DNA of 39,068 nucleotides, from the NCBI GenBank assembly GCA_002424045.1, contig DIPH01000018.1, positions 12,446-51,513 of the forward strand, given 5' to 3'. The number at the start of each line of letters is the position of its first letter. Position 1 is the first letter of the stretch. Position numbers and translations under genes: made by a program. Origin of the DNA: Firmicutes bacterium UBA5493 (GTDB taxonomy: Bacteria; Bacillota; Limnochordia; Darwinibacteriales; Darwinibacteriaceae). The notes under the pieces were generated by a model. That model was given only the letters and a program-made list of their open reading frames with translations. It was not told the origin of the DNA and ran no database searches. This document shows positions 1 through 9,545 of the stretch, one piece after another.

Positions 1-144
1 TTCTCGTGTGACACGTTTTCATGGGACGTATTCTCGTGTGACACGTTTTCGTGAGACGTATTCTCGTGCGCCACGTTTTCGTGAGACACATTCTCGTGTG
101 ACACGTTTTCGTGAGACACATTCTCGTGTGACACGTTTTCGTGA
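1..144 (-). repeat. 30-bp direct tandem repeats encoding HENVS pairs
   Basis: Four complete 30-bp units begin at 1, 31, 61 and 91, and a partial fifth at 121. Each contains TTCTCGTGTGACACG with few changes (CGTGCGCC in the third unit). On the minus strand each unit encodes two pentapeptides. Neighbouring pentads use alternating synonymous codons (GAA AAC versus GAG AAT), so the DNA period is 30 bp while the protein period is 5 residues. Each unit also holds the small palindrome CGTGTGACACG. The array continues past the left edge. Confidence 0.95.
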
Positions 145-569
145 TCTTGATCCGCATGATCATAACTAATGTCCGCGTATATATTCTCGCGAATAAGTCT
201 ATCAACATGGTTGTCATCATTGTGTGCAGGCTGGTCCAAGTGATCGGTGTATCCCTCGTCACGATCACTGTGATACGAACCTCTGATCACATCCCCGCTA
301 GCACTCGGCTTGCTAAACCACAGCCACCTTTGGGGGTCTATGGCTACATAATAAGGAGGTCTTCCGGATGGAGCTCGCTCTTCGGTGTCGATAACTCGCT
401 TGCGTTGATTCGCATCAATGTAGCAAAAATAGTTTCCCTCGATCCAAAATCTACCTGGTGGGTAGGTGGTTGCTCCCATATCGCTGCCTAGGAAACTCCA
501 CTCTTCTCCATTTCTGAGGATGTAAAGCCGTTCCCCCTGCACCCAAATATTACTGTTATTGTAAGGCAT
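1..569 (-). CDS. Tail-associated protein with HENVS pentapeptide repeats (3' end beyond window)
   Basis: An open frame starts at ATG 569-567, just after the tail hub gene, with purine-rich AGGGGG/AAGGAGG directly upstream. It stays open for 189 complete codons to the window edge, so the C-terminus is missing. Residues 1 to about 98 look like a folded domain rich in Trp and Tyr (start MPYNNSNIWVQGERLYILRN). Residues 99-140 are rich in His, Asp and Asn. From residue 143 the protein is an array of five-residue repeats, His-Glu-Asn-Val/Thr-Ser/Ala, at least nine copies and still running at the edge. The position after the tail hub suggests a tail fibre or tail-tip accessory protein. Phage tail proteins with His/Asp-rich repeats are known and are thought to bind metal ions, but I cannot assign a family. 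The truncation hides the end of the array. Confidence 0.8.
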   Translation of the reverse strand, partial: MPYNNSNIWVQGERLYILRNGEEWSFLGSDMGATTYPPGRFWIEGNYFCYIDANQRKRVIDTEERAPSGRPPYYVAIDPQRWLWFSKPSASGDVIRGSYHSDRDEGYTDHLDQPAHNDDNHVDRLIRENIYADISYDHADQDHENVSHENVSHENVSHENVSHENVAHENTSHENVSHENTSHENVSHE

Positions 570-592
570 GCCTCCTTCCCCCTCTGCTTACG

Positions 593-3500
593 CTAATACG
601 GTTTGACTGGCAAAATGATAGCCGCGGCTTCAACCACTCCTCTGAAGTATGCGTCCCCCGTCTGGGTGCTCATTTGAATCGATATGCGTCCCAATGTGTC
701 ATAAAATACGATTCCAACTCCCGAAATTTCAATTCTGCTGTCGCCTACACCAGTGCCCATAATCTTTACAGCGTTAGCATCAATTGTACCTGTTGTGATG
801 TGTGAGCCATTGATATAGGTAAAACCATAACTAACCGCCAGCACAGCTGGGTTGTCTGTGGTGAAGTACATACCGATTAGAAAATAGTGATACGAACTAT
901 CTTGGAGTGCTGGCCTTGTTGTACTAAACATGATCTCACCAGCAGTAGTCGTCTTGGAGCATCTGGCGTACACGTAAAACTGTTGGCCTAATGTTTGCTG
1001 TTGAGTTTTAGCCGAAATGTTCCAAGTCTTCGCTTCCTCTCCAACATCCGTGGCTAGAATTAAATAGCCCGAGGTGTTAGAAAACTTTCCGCTGATATCA
1101 TCGGTATTTGCATCCATCTTTACACCAACTAGCTGGAAGTTTCTTGTCCCGGCCCCAACTGCCAGATGTTGTGTCTCGACCGTAGTTGGCTTAATCCCTG
1201 CACCGTCAAAATAACCCTCTTCATTCCCAAAAAAGTGATGGTCTAGTAGCTTTTGGTAAGTTTGTTGCGCTAGATATGTGGCCGCAATACGGTCAGAAAG
1301 TAGTTTCGGAATATTCACCGTGACCACATTGGACGGTGGGCTTACATTATGCGAACGATCTCTAGCCCGCACACGTACATAAACGACTTGATCGGCGTAC
1401 ATACCTGTAAGATTGAAGGTATTCGATGAGCTATAGTACGTTTTAAGGTTTTGCGTGAAGGAGCTGTTCGTAGCAACCTCAATTACATAGTCAAGCAAAT
1501 CTGAAATCACAACCGGTTGCCAGTGTAAAACCACATCTCCGTCATCGTTAATGGAAACAATCAGGCCAGTTGGTGCTCCAGGAGCATTCGCTTTCCCACC
1601 TATCGCTAGGGATGTTGTGGGGTCGCCAGTGGAGTAAATCCCTGCCCTGCTAACCGTTCTGACCCGCCATGTGTAAGTAACGCCAGAGGCAAGCCCTTGC
1701 GTGTCTTGGTAGACTTCCGAATCCTTGTCCAACGTAGCAATAGTGTAAAAGGTTCCTCCGTCCGCCGAACGGTCCACAAACTGTTGGTGAGCATGTTCGC
1801 TCTCGCTTTTTGTCCAGGTCAATTCTGCAACCAAAACGACATTGCCATCTTTAGAAACAAACGATTTTTCCTGGGCATTCAGATTAGTAGCCGGTTCTGG
1901 TGGAGTAGGATCTTCTGTGGGGATTTCTTCGACGGTAGCTGAGACGATTTCGGACCACTCACTGATTCTGCTGTTTTTGATGGCTGCTACTTGATACTCC
2001 CAAACGCTGTCTATTTCAAGCTGCTGGTGGATAAAGACACTGGTTGGTGAATCGAACACCAGCCAAGGGCCATTCTCTGTTCTAGCTCTGACAGCCCAAG
2101 AATCTGCGTTGCTTGTCCATGTAACGACAATGTAGCCGAAGTTGGGATGAGCGATCACTTGTTTGGGTACGTCTGGAATATCTCCCAAAGTTCTGCTTGA
2201 TGGTCGTCTGCCAAGGAGTGGTTCCACGGGATTATATAAGAAGTCATTTAGCCCCCAACGAATGCGACGATCAGAACGACTACTTTGGAAACTCTCATCC
2301 TTGATCCTGGCATTTGCCACCATTTTGTTTCTTGGGTGTACTACTGTGATGGTATCCCCGAGGCTGACTCCGTTTAACTCCCTTATATCATCCACGGGAA
2401 TTGATACCTCGAAAGCTATATCGGGTTGACTTCGTCTTTCTAGTTCTCTTTGTCCAGCCTGAATCAACTCCGCCATTGTTTCGGCTTCTGGGAACACAAA
2501 ATCATTGGGGAGTTCGCCATGATCCTTGATTGACTGATCGTTTTTGAGCTGGACGTATAATTGTTTGGCGCCTTCTCCTGCCCCAAAACAATCTAAGACG
2601 TTCGCTAGTTTAGTCTGGTCGTCCCTTAACACTGTGATCGCGATGTTCCTACTGTGTTCTATGACGAACGGGTCTTCACTGTTGATCGTTCTGTTTTGAC
2701 CAAGGGTTGCCTCACCGTTTTCGCCTAGGTCCAAGTAGACCTTCTTGGCCGCTTCGTCATGACGGACTCGAAACTCCCATCCGTATTCATCGCAAATGTT
2801 GGCTAAACTCTGCAAGAAGTCCACTCGTTCAAATTCAAAGCCTTGAACAATGATGCCAGTGGTCGAGGGGATGCTTCCAACGTTAAGGAATGTTTGTTCT
2901 CGCCAGATTAGCTCCACGCCTTCAAGATAAGGCGTAAAACCATACCCTACAACCTCGCCATGAGCATCTTTGCGCACACTTTCTTGATCCTCGGTGTAGA
3001 GATTGATACGAACATCAACCCATCGTCCTGTACCGGCGATAGGAACACCATTAACCTCGTTTTCTTGAACATCGCCGACGTTTATTGCGGTCATCTCTGG
3101 TCCCCAGGAGGCACTATCTAAACCTGCGCTCGTGGCAGCACTTCTGCTTTGTACAGCAATCCGAACGTAAGCATCAATAATCTCTGTCCAGCGGAGGATT
3201 CGTCCTGAGCTCAAAGCACTCTCGCCTAAGTCATGGCGAAACTGGATGTAGCCCCATGCTTTAGGGCGTTCATTTTGAGGGTCCTCTGGGTGTGGTTCAT
3301 ACTCCAAAATAACTGACCCAGGTTCGGTGTCGATGTCTACTTGGTATCTTATAGCTGTTTCCCAATCCGCTTTGGTGTTCCACCTTTTAAATCGGAATCG
3401 TCTTGTGTGATCACGAACCGCATCTGCTAAATCTTGGCCATTCCAACCCTGCCATTTTGAGGGCGTTTTGAAATTCTTCATACGGTGGGCATGGCCTTGA

Positions 3501-3751
3501 ACGGCAAAAGAGTATTCCTCGCCAGCTAGGTCCCTGCTTTGAATAAAGCCTGTAGCACACTGATCGTAACGGTCATAAATTGCAACATATGTGGCCAAAC
3601 CCAATTGCTCTACGCCATCTACATCGTGAGGAAGGGAGAATGATGCTTGATCTGCAGTGTTTATTCTACGTCTAGCCTGCCTTAAGATTATGTCTTGTAT
3701 GGGTTGCCCCACGGGATTTAGATCTTGATCAAAGCACTTTACGTATGCCAC
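593..3751 (-). CDS. Tail hub / tail-tip protein with fibronectin III-like domains
   Basis: This 1052-residue protein lies directly after the tape measure gene, the usual place of the tail hub (Tal-like) or central tail-tip protein. Residues 1 to about 520 resemble the hub region that caps the tail tube (start MAYVKCFDQDLNPVGQ). Three fibronectin III-like modules follow at about 527-607, 612-710 and 720-810, with typical tyrosine and tryptophan patterns such as WEYQVAAI, YTWRVRTVS and VYVRVRARD. Residues 810-1052 form a C-terminal part with glycine- and threonine-rich segments, probably surface contacts or trimer formation. The start at 3751 has GGAGGTGAACAGGTG upstream. Adsorption to the host and tail-tip assembly are inferred from position and domains. 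No peptidase or lysozyme motif is obvious. Confidence 0.75.
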   Translation of the reverse strand: MAYVKCFDQDLNPVGQPIQDIILRQARRRINTADQASFSLPHDVDGVEQLGLATYVAIYDRYDQCATGFIQSRDLAGEEYSFAVQGHAHRMKNFKTPSKWQGWNGQDLADAVRDHTRRFRFKRWNTKADWETAIRYQVDIDTEPGSVILEYEPHPEDPQNERPKAWGYIQFRHDLGESALSSGRILRWTEIIDAYVRIAVQSRSAATSAGLDSASWGPEMTAINVGDVQENEVNGVPIAGTGRWVDVRINLYTEDQESVRKDAHGEVVGYGFTPYLEGVELIWREQTFLNVGSIPSTTGIIVQGFEFERVDFLQSLANICDEYGWEFRVRHDEAAKKVYLDLGENGEATLGQNRTINSEDPFVIEHSRNIAITVLRDDQTKLANVLDCFGAGEGAKQLYVQLKNDQSIKDHGELPNDFVFPEAETMAELIQAGQRELERRSQPDIAFEVSIPVDDIRELNGVSLGDTITVVHPRNKMVANARIKDESFQSSRSDRRIRWGLNDFLYNPVEPLLGRRPSSRTLGDIPDVPKQVIAHPNFGYIVVTWTSNADSWAVRARTENGPWLVFDSPTSVFIHQQLEIDSVWEYQVAAIKNSRISEWSEIVSATVEEIPTEDPTPPEPATNLNAQEKSFVSKDGNVVLVAELTWTKSESEHAHQQFVDRSADGGTFYTIATLDKDSEVYQDTQGLASGVTYTWRVRTVSRAGIYSTGDPTTSLAIGGKANAPGAPTGLIVSINDDGDVVLHWQPVVISDLLDYVIEVATNSSFTQNLKTYYSSSNTFNLTGMYADQVVYVRVRARDRSHNVSPPSNVVTVNIPKLLSDRIAATYLAQQTYQKLLDHHFFGNEEGYFDGAGIKPTTVETQHLAVGAGTRNFQLVGVKMDANTDDISGKFSNTSGYLILATDVGEEAKTWNISAKTQQQTLGQQFYVYARCSKTTTAGEIMFSTTRPALQDSSYHYFLIGMYFTTDNPAVLAVSYGFTYINGSHITTGTIDANAVKIMGTGVGDSRIEISGVGIVFYDTLGRISIQMSTQTGDAYFRGVVEAAAIILPVKPY

Positions 3752-3768
3752 CTGTTCACCTCCAAATC

Positions 3769-3789
3769 AAAAGGGAGGTTGCCCCTCCC
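3769..3789 (-). terminator. Terminator-like hairpin after the tape measure gene
   Basis: Directly after the tape measure stop codon the minus strand can form GGGAGG/CCTCCC with the loop GGCAA, followed by TTTTG. The stem is only 6 bp and the U tract is short, so termination may be partial. It also lies close to the ribosome site of the tail hub gene. Confidence 0.5.
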
Positions 3790-6700
3790 CTAAAATCCAC
3801 TACCATCTGCGGTTGACAATGCTTCTCTCACTAATTCTGTTACGAATCCGCGTACATCTGTAACGCCGTTCAAATTCACGTTTACTTGCTGGATTAACAC
3901 TTGTTGAATCAAAAGCTCTTGTGCATGAATGGTGCCGATTTCCGCCATCTGGAACGTTTGAAACACTTCAAACATTTGTTCGCTCATGAGTCCAGGTAGA
4001 CGATCCAAATTTGAAAGTGGTCGTAGAGATTCTAGGAACAGATCTCTATCTTGACCGGAAAGACGAGTGATTTGAACTCCTCTGATTTCATGTTGAATCA
4101 AGGTATCGTCTGTTGGGAACCATTCGTCAAGCATGTCACCGCCGAATTCTTCAAAAGCCTTTTCGCCTTCTTCCACTAACTTGCGAATGGCTCTGCGAAT
4201 TTTCTCGACTTCATCTTCGCTGTACCCATCTTCAGCAAATTCCTGCATCATCCCAGCGATGAGTTTGGCTTGTGCTTCGAACTCTGTAGCCAGCAAAACC
4301 TGTTCTATCAAAATGCGCTTTAGCTGTTGTCCCAACACTTGTTCAAAGTCTTGCCAGGTGGCTTCGCCAGCAATGGATGCCGCCATGGCTGAACCCAGGC
4401 TGTTCAACGATTGGTTCATGGAATCGATCATTACTTTTCCAGTTTCAAATCCCGCTCTAGCCGCTTCCTCATTGGAGATTTTCCAACCAGTCTGCCACAA
4501 AATGCCCAGGAAACGTTCTTTCTTGATGTTTGCTTCTGTTGCCTGATAACTGACGCCGAATTCATCTAAGGCTTCATTCAGACCTTCTATACCCTGTTTT
4601 AAGGATTGAAGATCTTGGGGAACGGGTCCGGGGTCAAACAACTGATTTATCAAGGAGATTCCCGCTGAAATTCCAGCAAAGACGGGGTTTCCGGTTAGCC
4701 CTGCTATTGCGCCTGAAATTCCAGCAATAGCCCCCGTAAATCCTCCACCACCGCCTGTGTATCCCGCCATCGCCCCGTACATCGTTGCAATTCCGTCTCC
4801 GTAATCCCCGAACATCTCGCCCATAGAGTTCCGCATGTTATCAAAGGCCTGTGGAGCTTCTCGGATAAGTCGGAAAAATTCCTCGGTCTGGTTAACAGCC
4901 TCGCTGAACTTTGGTGCCATTTGACCGAAAAACTGCGCTGTAGATTCTTCGGCGTCGCGTATCTCTTCGCCAGTTTTCAGAAGATCGTTCAAGTATTCTT
5001 GCTGTTTGATATGGTCATCTGTAGCATCAATCAGCTTCAACAACTGACCATACTTGTCTCGCAAGCTAGCCAGGTCACTCTTGTTATATTCAATTGCCTT
5101 AATGCGGGCTACCGCATTCTGCTGTGCTTGCTCTTTTTCTAGTTCAATCTCTTGTTTACGAACTTCTTGCCATTCCGATGATAGCATGTAGAGCTCACCA
5201 TAAAGCTGTTCGTATCCCTCTCTCATCCGCCTAAGGATGTCCAGCCTATCCTCTAGGCTAATTTCCTCTTCGATGGTCATGGCGTTGAGTAAAGACCGTT
5301 GATCTTCGAGTGTTTGTTTGGCCAGATTGTGCTTAGCTCGCTGGAGGCCACGTTCAAGTTCGATTTTCCGTTCGTTGCCTGCGGCGGTTAGCTCCAGTTC
5401 GCTTTCGATACCTGCGATTTGCTCTTCAAGGACCGCCTGCGCACTTACCTGCCTAGACTGGATCAAGAAACTCTGCCATTGCTCTTCGCGTCTTTGAGCG
5501 TCCTCTAATCGCCTTTCCTCTTCCTTTTCTAGCCGAAGTTGGAAAGAATCAAGTTCAGCCATCGCATAACGCCCGGAATCCATGGAGGCATACAGGTTCA
5601 TGCGCTCCGCAATCCATGCCTGCGTTTCCACAAGGTCAGCTTCCCGAAGATCACCAAGGGACTTGATTTCATCAGCTACCCTATCAGCTAGGTGGCGGGC
5701 CTCGATTTCAGCGTAGTTCTTGCTAATCGCCTGCAAGCGTTCATGGTGGGCCTGATAAGCAAGCTCAATCATTTCTTGGCTGCCCTTGTATTGGTCCAAC
5801 TCCCGATTCAAGCGAAGCAATGATTCAGCGATTTCTGCTTCTTCTAACTCACCCTTATTTCTTAGTCTTTGAATTTCAACCTCTTGGGTTCTGTAGCTGA
5901 TTTCTTGGGCTGCCCTGATAGCATCTGCATCCATCTGTTCCGTGAGCTGACGGCGTAATTGGGCTATAGCTTGGATTTGGTCAAAGGACTGGGCATAAGC
6001 TCCTGTATATCTGTCTAGATTCTCCAGTTGTTGCTCTAACGTCCACCCCTCAACCTCTGCCAGTGCTCTGTAATTCGTCATACGCAGGGCAAAGATTTCG
6101 TTCTCGATGGACATTAATTCTTCAGTGGTCTGAACTAGGCCCTCAACTTCCAGGACGTTTTCCTGTAGCCACTTTATTTGTTGCTCATAACTACTTACAA
6201 CCTCATCATTTTGGTGCTTTAATTCCTCGAATAGCTGTAATTGCTCCCGGAGTGGTTCGTTACCACTTGCCGGAGCTTCAGCCGGGTCTAGTTGCTCTTG
6301 TACCCTGGCAACTTCACGCCATAGCCGCAACCATTCATCTGTGCCTACTGTAACGCGCTCCAATTGGTGGTTAAGAACCTTCAAATGGTCTCCCAGGCTA
6401 ATCTTCTCAGCCTCGACCAGGTAACTATAGTAGTTTTCGATATGCTTCTCCATGGCCTCTAGGTCTTGGAGGTCAACATGGATTTCTCCGCCCTCTAAAG
6501 CCCTTCTAAGCATCCCCTCTTGTGGACCATAGTGACTAACCATCTCAAGAATTTGATTCCAGCGATCTGCCGTGGTTAAAGCAAAACTATCAAGTTCCTT
6601 TTTAACAACGCTTAGGGTTTCCTGCACCCTTACCTGCGTCATGGCCGCCAAGCTACCGTCTACCGTCTGCGATTGGAGGTAGTCGAAGTATTCGCTTAGG

Positions 6701-9204
6701 TGGGTCTCTAAGCCGCCTAATTCGTCCACGTATGCACCTATGCCCATGCGCAAGAGTTCAAGCTCTGCTTCAAAGACTTGCATCCTGCTAGTTACGATGG
6801 TGTCGGGGTCAACCTCTTTCGTGGCATCCTCTACTTCGTCCGCCAACTTCTTCAGTTCATCACGCATCTTGCCAAGTTCAACGGCAATTAAGCCACCACG
6901 AAGTTCTTCGGACAAGATTTCGTCCACCACGTTCTGCTCTAAGAACTGGATATAATCCTTGTGAATGGATTCTAAATCGCCATAAACAGCTTCGTATTCA
7001 TCACCGACATGGCGTACTAGCTCTATCCTTGCACGATATAAGGCCATTTCTCCCCGGATCGCATCTTCGATTTCCTCGGCTGTTTTGATAACGACTTCTT
7101 TGACTGCTTCTTGTTCTTTAACAACCGGCAGTTCTTCCCTTGCCATTGTGGTTATGCCCTTGGCCCTACGTTCAAGTTCATCACTTACCGCCGCAGCGTG
7201 TGTTTGGGTATCCAGAATTTCAGCTATTCTTTCATTGTCTTTTTCTGCTCTGTCCATTATCTTGGACACACTAGCAACAGCCTGATTTGCCGCAGCTCCA
7301 AGATAGGCCACCTTGTCTTCCCAAGTGCTGGCTGATATATCGTCCATAAACATATAACCGGGGTCCCACTCAAGGAAGATTTTTCTCATGGTATCTTCGG
7401 CAATTTGGGCTGCTTCGTCCGTGCCCCGCAAAAGGGCCTCCTCCCAACCCATGAAAGCCAATTGCATTTCATCTCTTAGGCGGATTATCCTGTTTGCTTC
7501 CTCCATTTGAGTGCCAACATCTAGTTGCCGCTTGTCTCGTGAAGCATACAAACGATTCAATTCTTCTTCAAGTTGATTCCTGGTCCTCAAGTATTCTAAA
7601 TTCGCCATTCGCAACTGTAGCTCACTCTGAGTCTCCAAGGTTTTTATATAGGTCTCCAGAGTACCAATGTTTGCCCGGATAGCCTCATCAATGGTATTAT
7701 AACCTTTGGATAATTGCGGTTGCAGAGTGATGATTTCATTCATTACAGTCTCTAACCGCCTGTGTTCTTGTTCGGACTTGTCAGGCTTGCCTTCAAGCGT
7801 CTTGTATTCATCGACTAGCCTGCGGAGTGTATCGGCCTGGTCTTGTGTGGCCCTGGATGAATCGAGAGACTGTTGGTAAAAAGCCTTCATGTCTCTTGCG
7901 CTACCAGTCATGGCGAAGGCCAAAGCAGTCACCGCTGCCACGCCACCATAAATAATACCCGTAGGGCCCATTAGTATGGGAAGTGCTTTCAGAAGCTGGT
8001 TAATAATTAGCATTGTAGGACCAGCTGCTACTGCAAATCCTGCTACTGTCACAACAAGACGTTGAGTTTCTGGGTTGAGATCCCGAATCCAGCCAAAGAG
8101 TTCTGTAACCTGTTGAACAACGCCACGTAACGCTGGCTCGAAGTTTCCTGTCATTTCCAACGCTAAGCTTTCATAGACCGATTGCATTATCTTCAGGTCA
8201 CCAGATAAGGTGTCAAGCTGTATAGCCGCTTGTTCGGCGGCCTTATTGGTTCCTGTAATGCTTTCGTTGTATTGCCTGATGGCGTCCCCGCCTTGACCCA
8301 ATAGTTGCATCATGCCAGGTCCAGCAATCTGCTGGAATAACCTAAGACTTTGCGTTGACGTAATTCCACGTTCGTTCAGGGTATCAAGAATATCAGCGAT
8401 AGAGTTCATTTCCGGGTGAAGGTCATCAAGAGATAACTCCAGCTCCTTAATGACATTAATTGCATCACCAGTAGGATTTGCCAGTTCTGCTAAGGCTCTT
8501 TTTAGTATATTACCGGCCTGTTCACCTTGGTAACCAGCGTTTAGAAGCCCCATGAGGGCAGCCGTGGTTTCCTCGATTGAGTACCCGAATCCAGCGGCGA
8601 CAGGGCCTGCGTTTTTCATTGCTCCAGCTAACTTATCCAGACTAGCCAGCGATTCAGAGTTAGCTGCGGCGAATAGGTTTGCTACCCTACTGGCTTCTCC
8701 CGCCTCTAGACTGAACTGGCTTAGAGTAGCTGCCACCACCTCAGACGTGTAAGCAAGATCTGATTGCGACGCTACAGCTAAGGTTAGTACACCATCCAAT
8801 GCGCTAATTGATTGGGCGGCGTCCATCCCAGACTGTGCTAAGTAATAAAGGGCATCGGCGGCTTGACTAGCCTTAAAGACGGTTTCTTCACCTGCTTTTC
8901 GGGCGGCGGCAGTCAGTTGCTCTAATTCTTCGACCGTTGCACCAATAACCGATTGCGTGTTGGCCATTGATTGTTGGAAATCGGCAAACGTATTAACCCA
9001 TTGGCGGGCCATTAACAGAAGTGGAGCTGTTACAGCTACCGACATGCGCTTACCCATGCGATCGAAGTGATCGCCCATGCGATTCATCGCTTTTTGGGTT
9101 TCAGTATCGATCCACTGATTTTGTCGGGCTATATGTTCAATACCTTGATCATACTTAGCGTAGTTAAGACCCACCTCAGCCCATATGCTTCCTAAATTCT
9201 CCAT
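3790..9204 (-). CDS. Tail tape measure protein (TP901 family)
   Basis: At 1804 residues this is the largest gene here. Residues 1 to about 370 match the TP901-type tape measure core: Ala/Ser-rich helices with segments such as KASQAADALYYLAQSGM and SIEETTAALMGLLNAGYQGE. A hydrophobic stretch at about 385-440 could be membrane active. A long Glu/Arg/Leu-rich coiled-coil region covers about 480-1450. A second Gly/Ala-rich hydrophobic segment lies at about 1480-1530 (YTGGGGGFTGAIAGISG). The protein sets tail length and is ejected before DNA. With the common rule of about 0.15 nm per residue, the tail would be near 270 nm (inference). The ATG at 9204 has GGGGGAGGTGGGCAA upstream. The gene follows the two chaperone frames and precedes the tail hub. 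Confidence 0.95.
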   Translation of the reverse strand: MENLGSIWAEVGLNYAKYDQGIEHIARQNQWIDTETQKAMNRMGDHFDRMGKRMSVAVTAPLLLMARQWVNTFADFQQSMANTQSVIGATVEELEQLTAAARKAGEETVFKASQAADALYYLAQSGMDAAQSISALDGVLTLAVASQSDLAYTSEVVAATLSQFSLEAGEASRVANLFAAANSESLASLDKLAGAMKNAGPVAAGFGYSIEETTAALMGLLNAGYQGEQAGNILKRALAELANPTGDAINVIKELELSLDDLHPEMNSIADILDTLNERGITSTQSLRLFQQIAGPGMMQLLGQGGDAIRQYNESITGTNKAAEQAAIQLDTLSGDLKIMQSVYESLALEMTGNFEPALRGVVQQVTELFGWIRDLNPETQRLVVTVAGFAVAAGPTMLIINQLLKALPILMGPTGIIYGGVAAVTALAFAMTGSARDMKAFYQQSLDSSRATQDQADTLRRLVDEYKTLEGKPDKSEQEHRRLETVMNEIITLQPQLSKGYNTIDEAIRANIGTLETYIKTLETQSELQLRMANLEYLRTRNQLEEELNRLYASRDKRQLDVGTQMEEANRIIRLRDEMQLAFMGWEEALLRGTDEAAQIAEDTMRKIFLEWDPGYMFMDDISASTWEDKVAYLGAAANQAVASVSKIMDRAEKDNERIAEILDTQTHAAAVSDELERRAKGITTMAREELPVVKEQEAVKEVVIKTAEEIEDAIRGEMALYRARIELVRHVGDEYEAVYGDLESIHKDYIQFLEQNVVDEILSEELRGGLIAVELGKMRDELKKLADEVEDATKEVDPDTIVTSRMQVFEAELELLRMGIGAYVDELGGLETHLSEYFDYLQSQTVDGSLAAMTQVRVQETLSVVKKELDSFALTTADRWNQILEMVSHYGPQEGMLRRALEGGEIHVDLQDLEAMEKHIENYYSYLVEAEKISLGDHLKVLNHQLERVTVGTDEWLRLWREVARVQEQLDPAEAPASGNEPLREQLQLFEELKHQNDEVVSSYEQQIKWLQENVLEVEGLVQTTEELMSIENEIFALRMTNYRALAEVEGWTLEQQLENLDRYTGAYAQSFDQIQAIAQLRRQLTEQMDADAIRAAQEISYRTQEVEIQRLRNKGELEEAEIAESLLRLNRELDQYKGSQEMIELAYQAHHERLQAISKNYAEIEARHLADRVADEIKSLGDLREADLVETQAWIAERMNLYASMDSGRYAMAELDSFQLRLEKEEERRLEDAQRREEQWQSFLIQSRQVSAQAVLEEQIAGIESELELTAAGNERKIELERGLQRAKHNLAKQTLEDQRSLLNAMTIEEEISLEDRLDILRRMREGYEQLYGELYMLSSEWQEVRKQEIELEKEQAQQNAVARIKAIEYNKSDLASLRDKYGQLLKLIDATDDHIKQQEYLNDLLKTGEEIRDAEESTAQFFGQMAPKFSEAVNQTEEFFRLIREAPQAFDNMRNSMGEMFGDYGDGIATMYGAMAGYTGGGGGFTGAIAGISGAIAGLTGNPVFAGISAGISLINQLFDPGPVPQDLQSLKQGIEGLNEALDEFGVSYQATEANIKKERFLGILWQTGWKISNEEAARAGFETGKVMIDSMNQSLNSLGSAMAASIAGEATWQDFEQVLGQQLKRILIEQVLLATEFEAQAKLIAGMMQEFAEDGYSEDEVEKIRRAIRKLVEEGEKAFEEFGGDMLDEWFPTDDTLIQHEIRGVQITRLSGQDRDLFLESLRPLSNLDRLPGLMSEQMFEVFQTFQMAEIGTIHAQELLIQQVLIQQVNVNLNGVTDVRGFVTELVREALSTADGSGF

Positions 9205-9220
9205 TTGCCCACCTCCCCCT

Positions 9221-9286
9221 TAAAAGAAAATGGTTGAGCCTTGGGGGTAGCGAGAGGGTACTACCTTTTAACCCATGGCCCAACCA
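9221..9286 (-). terminator. Branched terminator-like structure before the tape measure gene
   Basis: On the minus strand TGGTTGGGCC (9286-9277) pairs with GGCTCAACCA (9240-9231), 10 bp with one G-U pair. The enclosed segment contains a second stem, GGTAG/CTACC. The outer stem is followed by TTTTCTTTTA. It lies between the chaperone frames and the tape measure ribosome site and could lower tape measure expression relative to upstream genes. Confidence 0.55.
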
Positions 9287-9290
9287 AACT

Positions 9291-9545
9291 TTATTTTTTG
9301 CGAAATGCTTCGTGATTTAGAACTGATAGCGCGTTATCCTTTGGATTCGGACGTGTTGATTCGGCATCAGATGCGGGCTTTTCATCGCCCTTCCCTCCCT
9401 TGGCCTCGTCAAATTGTCTTTTTTCCTCAATTGCCATCTGAAACGCCACCAACTCATCGAAGCAGTATCGCTCCCATGTCCCTAATTCTGGTAGATAATC
9501 ACTCGGTCTCACTCCGAACGTTTTTGCCGTCATTCCCATCCGCAA
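9291..9545 (-). CDS. Tail assembly chaperone, downstream frame (GT-like)
   Basis: This short frame overlaps the end of the upstream chaperone frame by 47 bases and ends just before the tape measure gene. The protein has a YLPELGTWERYCFDELVAF core and a charged C-terminus. The position and overlap match the G/GT-type chaperone pairs of long-tailed phages, where the downstream frame is made as a fusion by programmed frameshifting. Relative to the upstream frame it lies +1 (equivalent to -2). No convincing ribosome site precedes the TTG or ATG codons at its start. It is therefore probably expressed by frameshifting from 9499-10005, so the coordinate given for its start is only nominal. The open frame extends upstream to about 9590. 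Confidence 0.65.
   Translation of the reverse strand: MRMGMTAKTFGVRPSDYLPELGTWERYCFDELVAFQMAIEEKRQFDEAKGGKGDEKPASDAESTRPNPKDNALSVLNHEAFRKK

Noticed and set aside
1..144. Left-edge repeats as a possible CRISPR array
   Set aside because: The units are directly adjacent with no unique spacers, and they encode an unbroken pentapeptide series in the minus-strand frame.
141..491. Plus-strand open frame of 116 residues
   Set aside because: It lies opposite the HENVS repeat gene, has no ribosome site and has no recognisable protein pattern.
4133..4546. Plus-strand frames opposite the tape measure gene
   Set aside because: They are Ser-rich shadow frames without ribosome sites. The minus-strand gene explains the coding bias.
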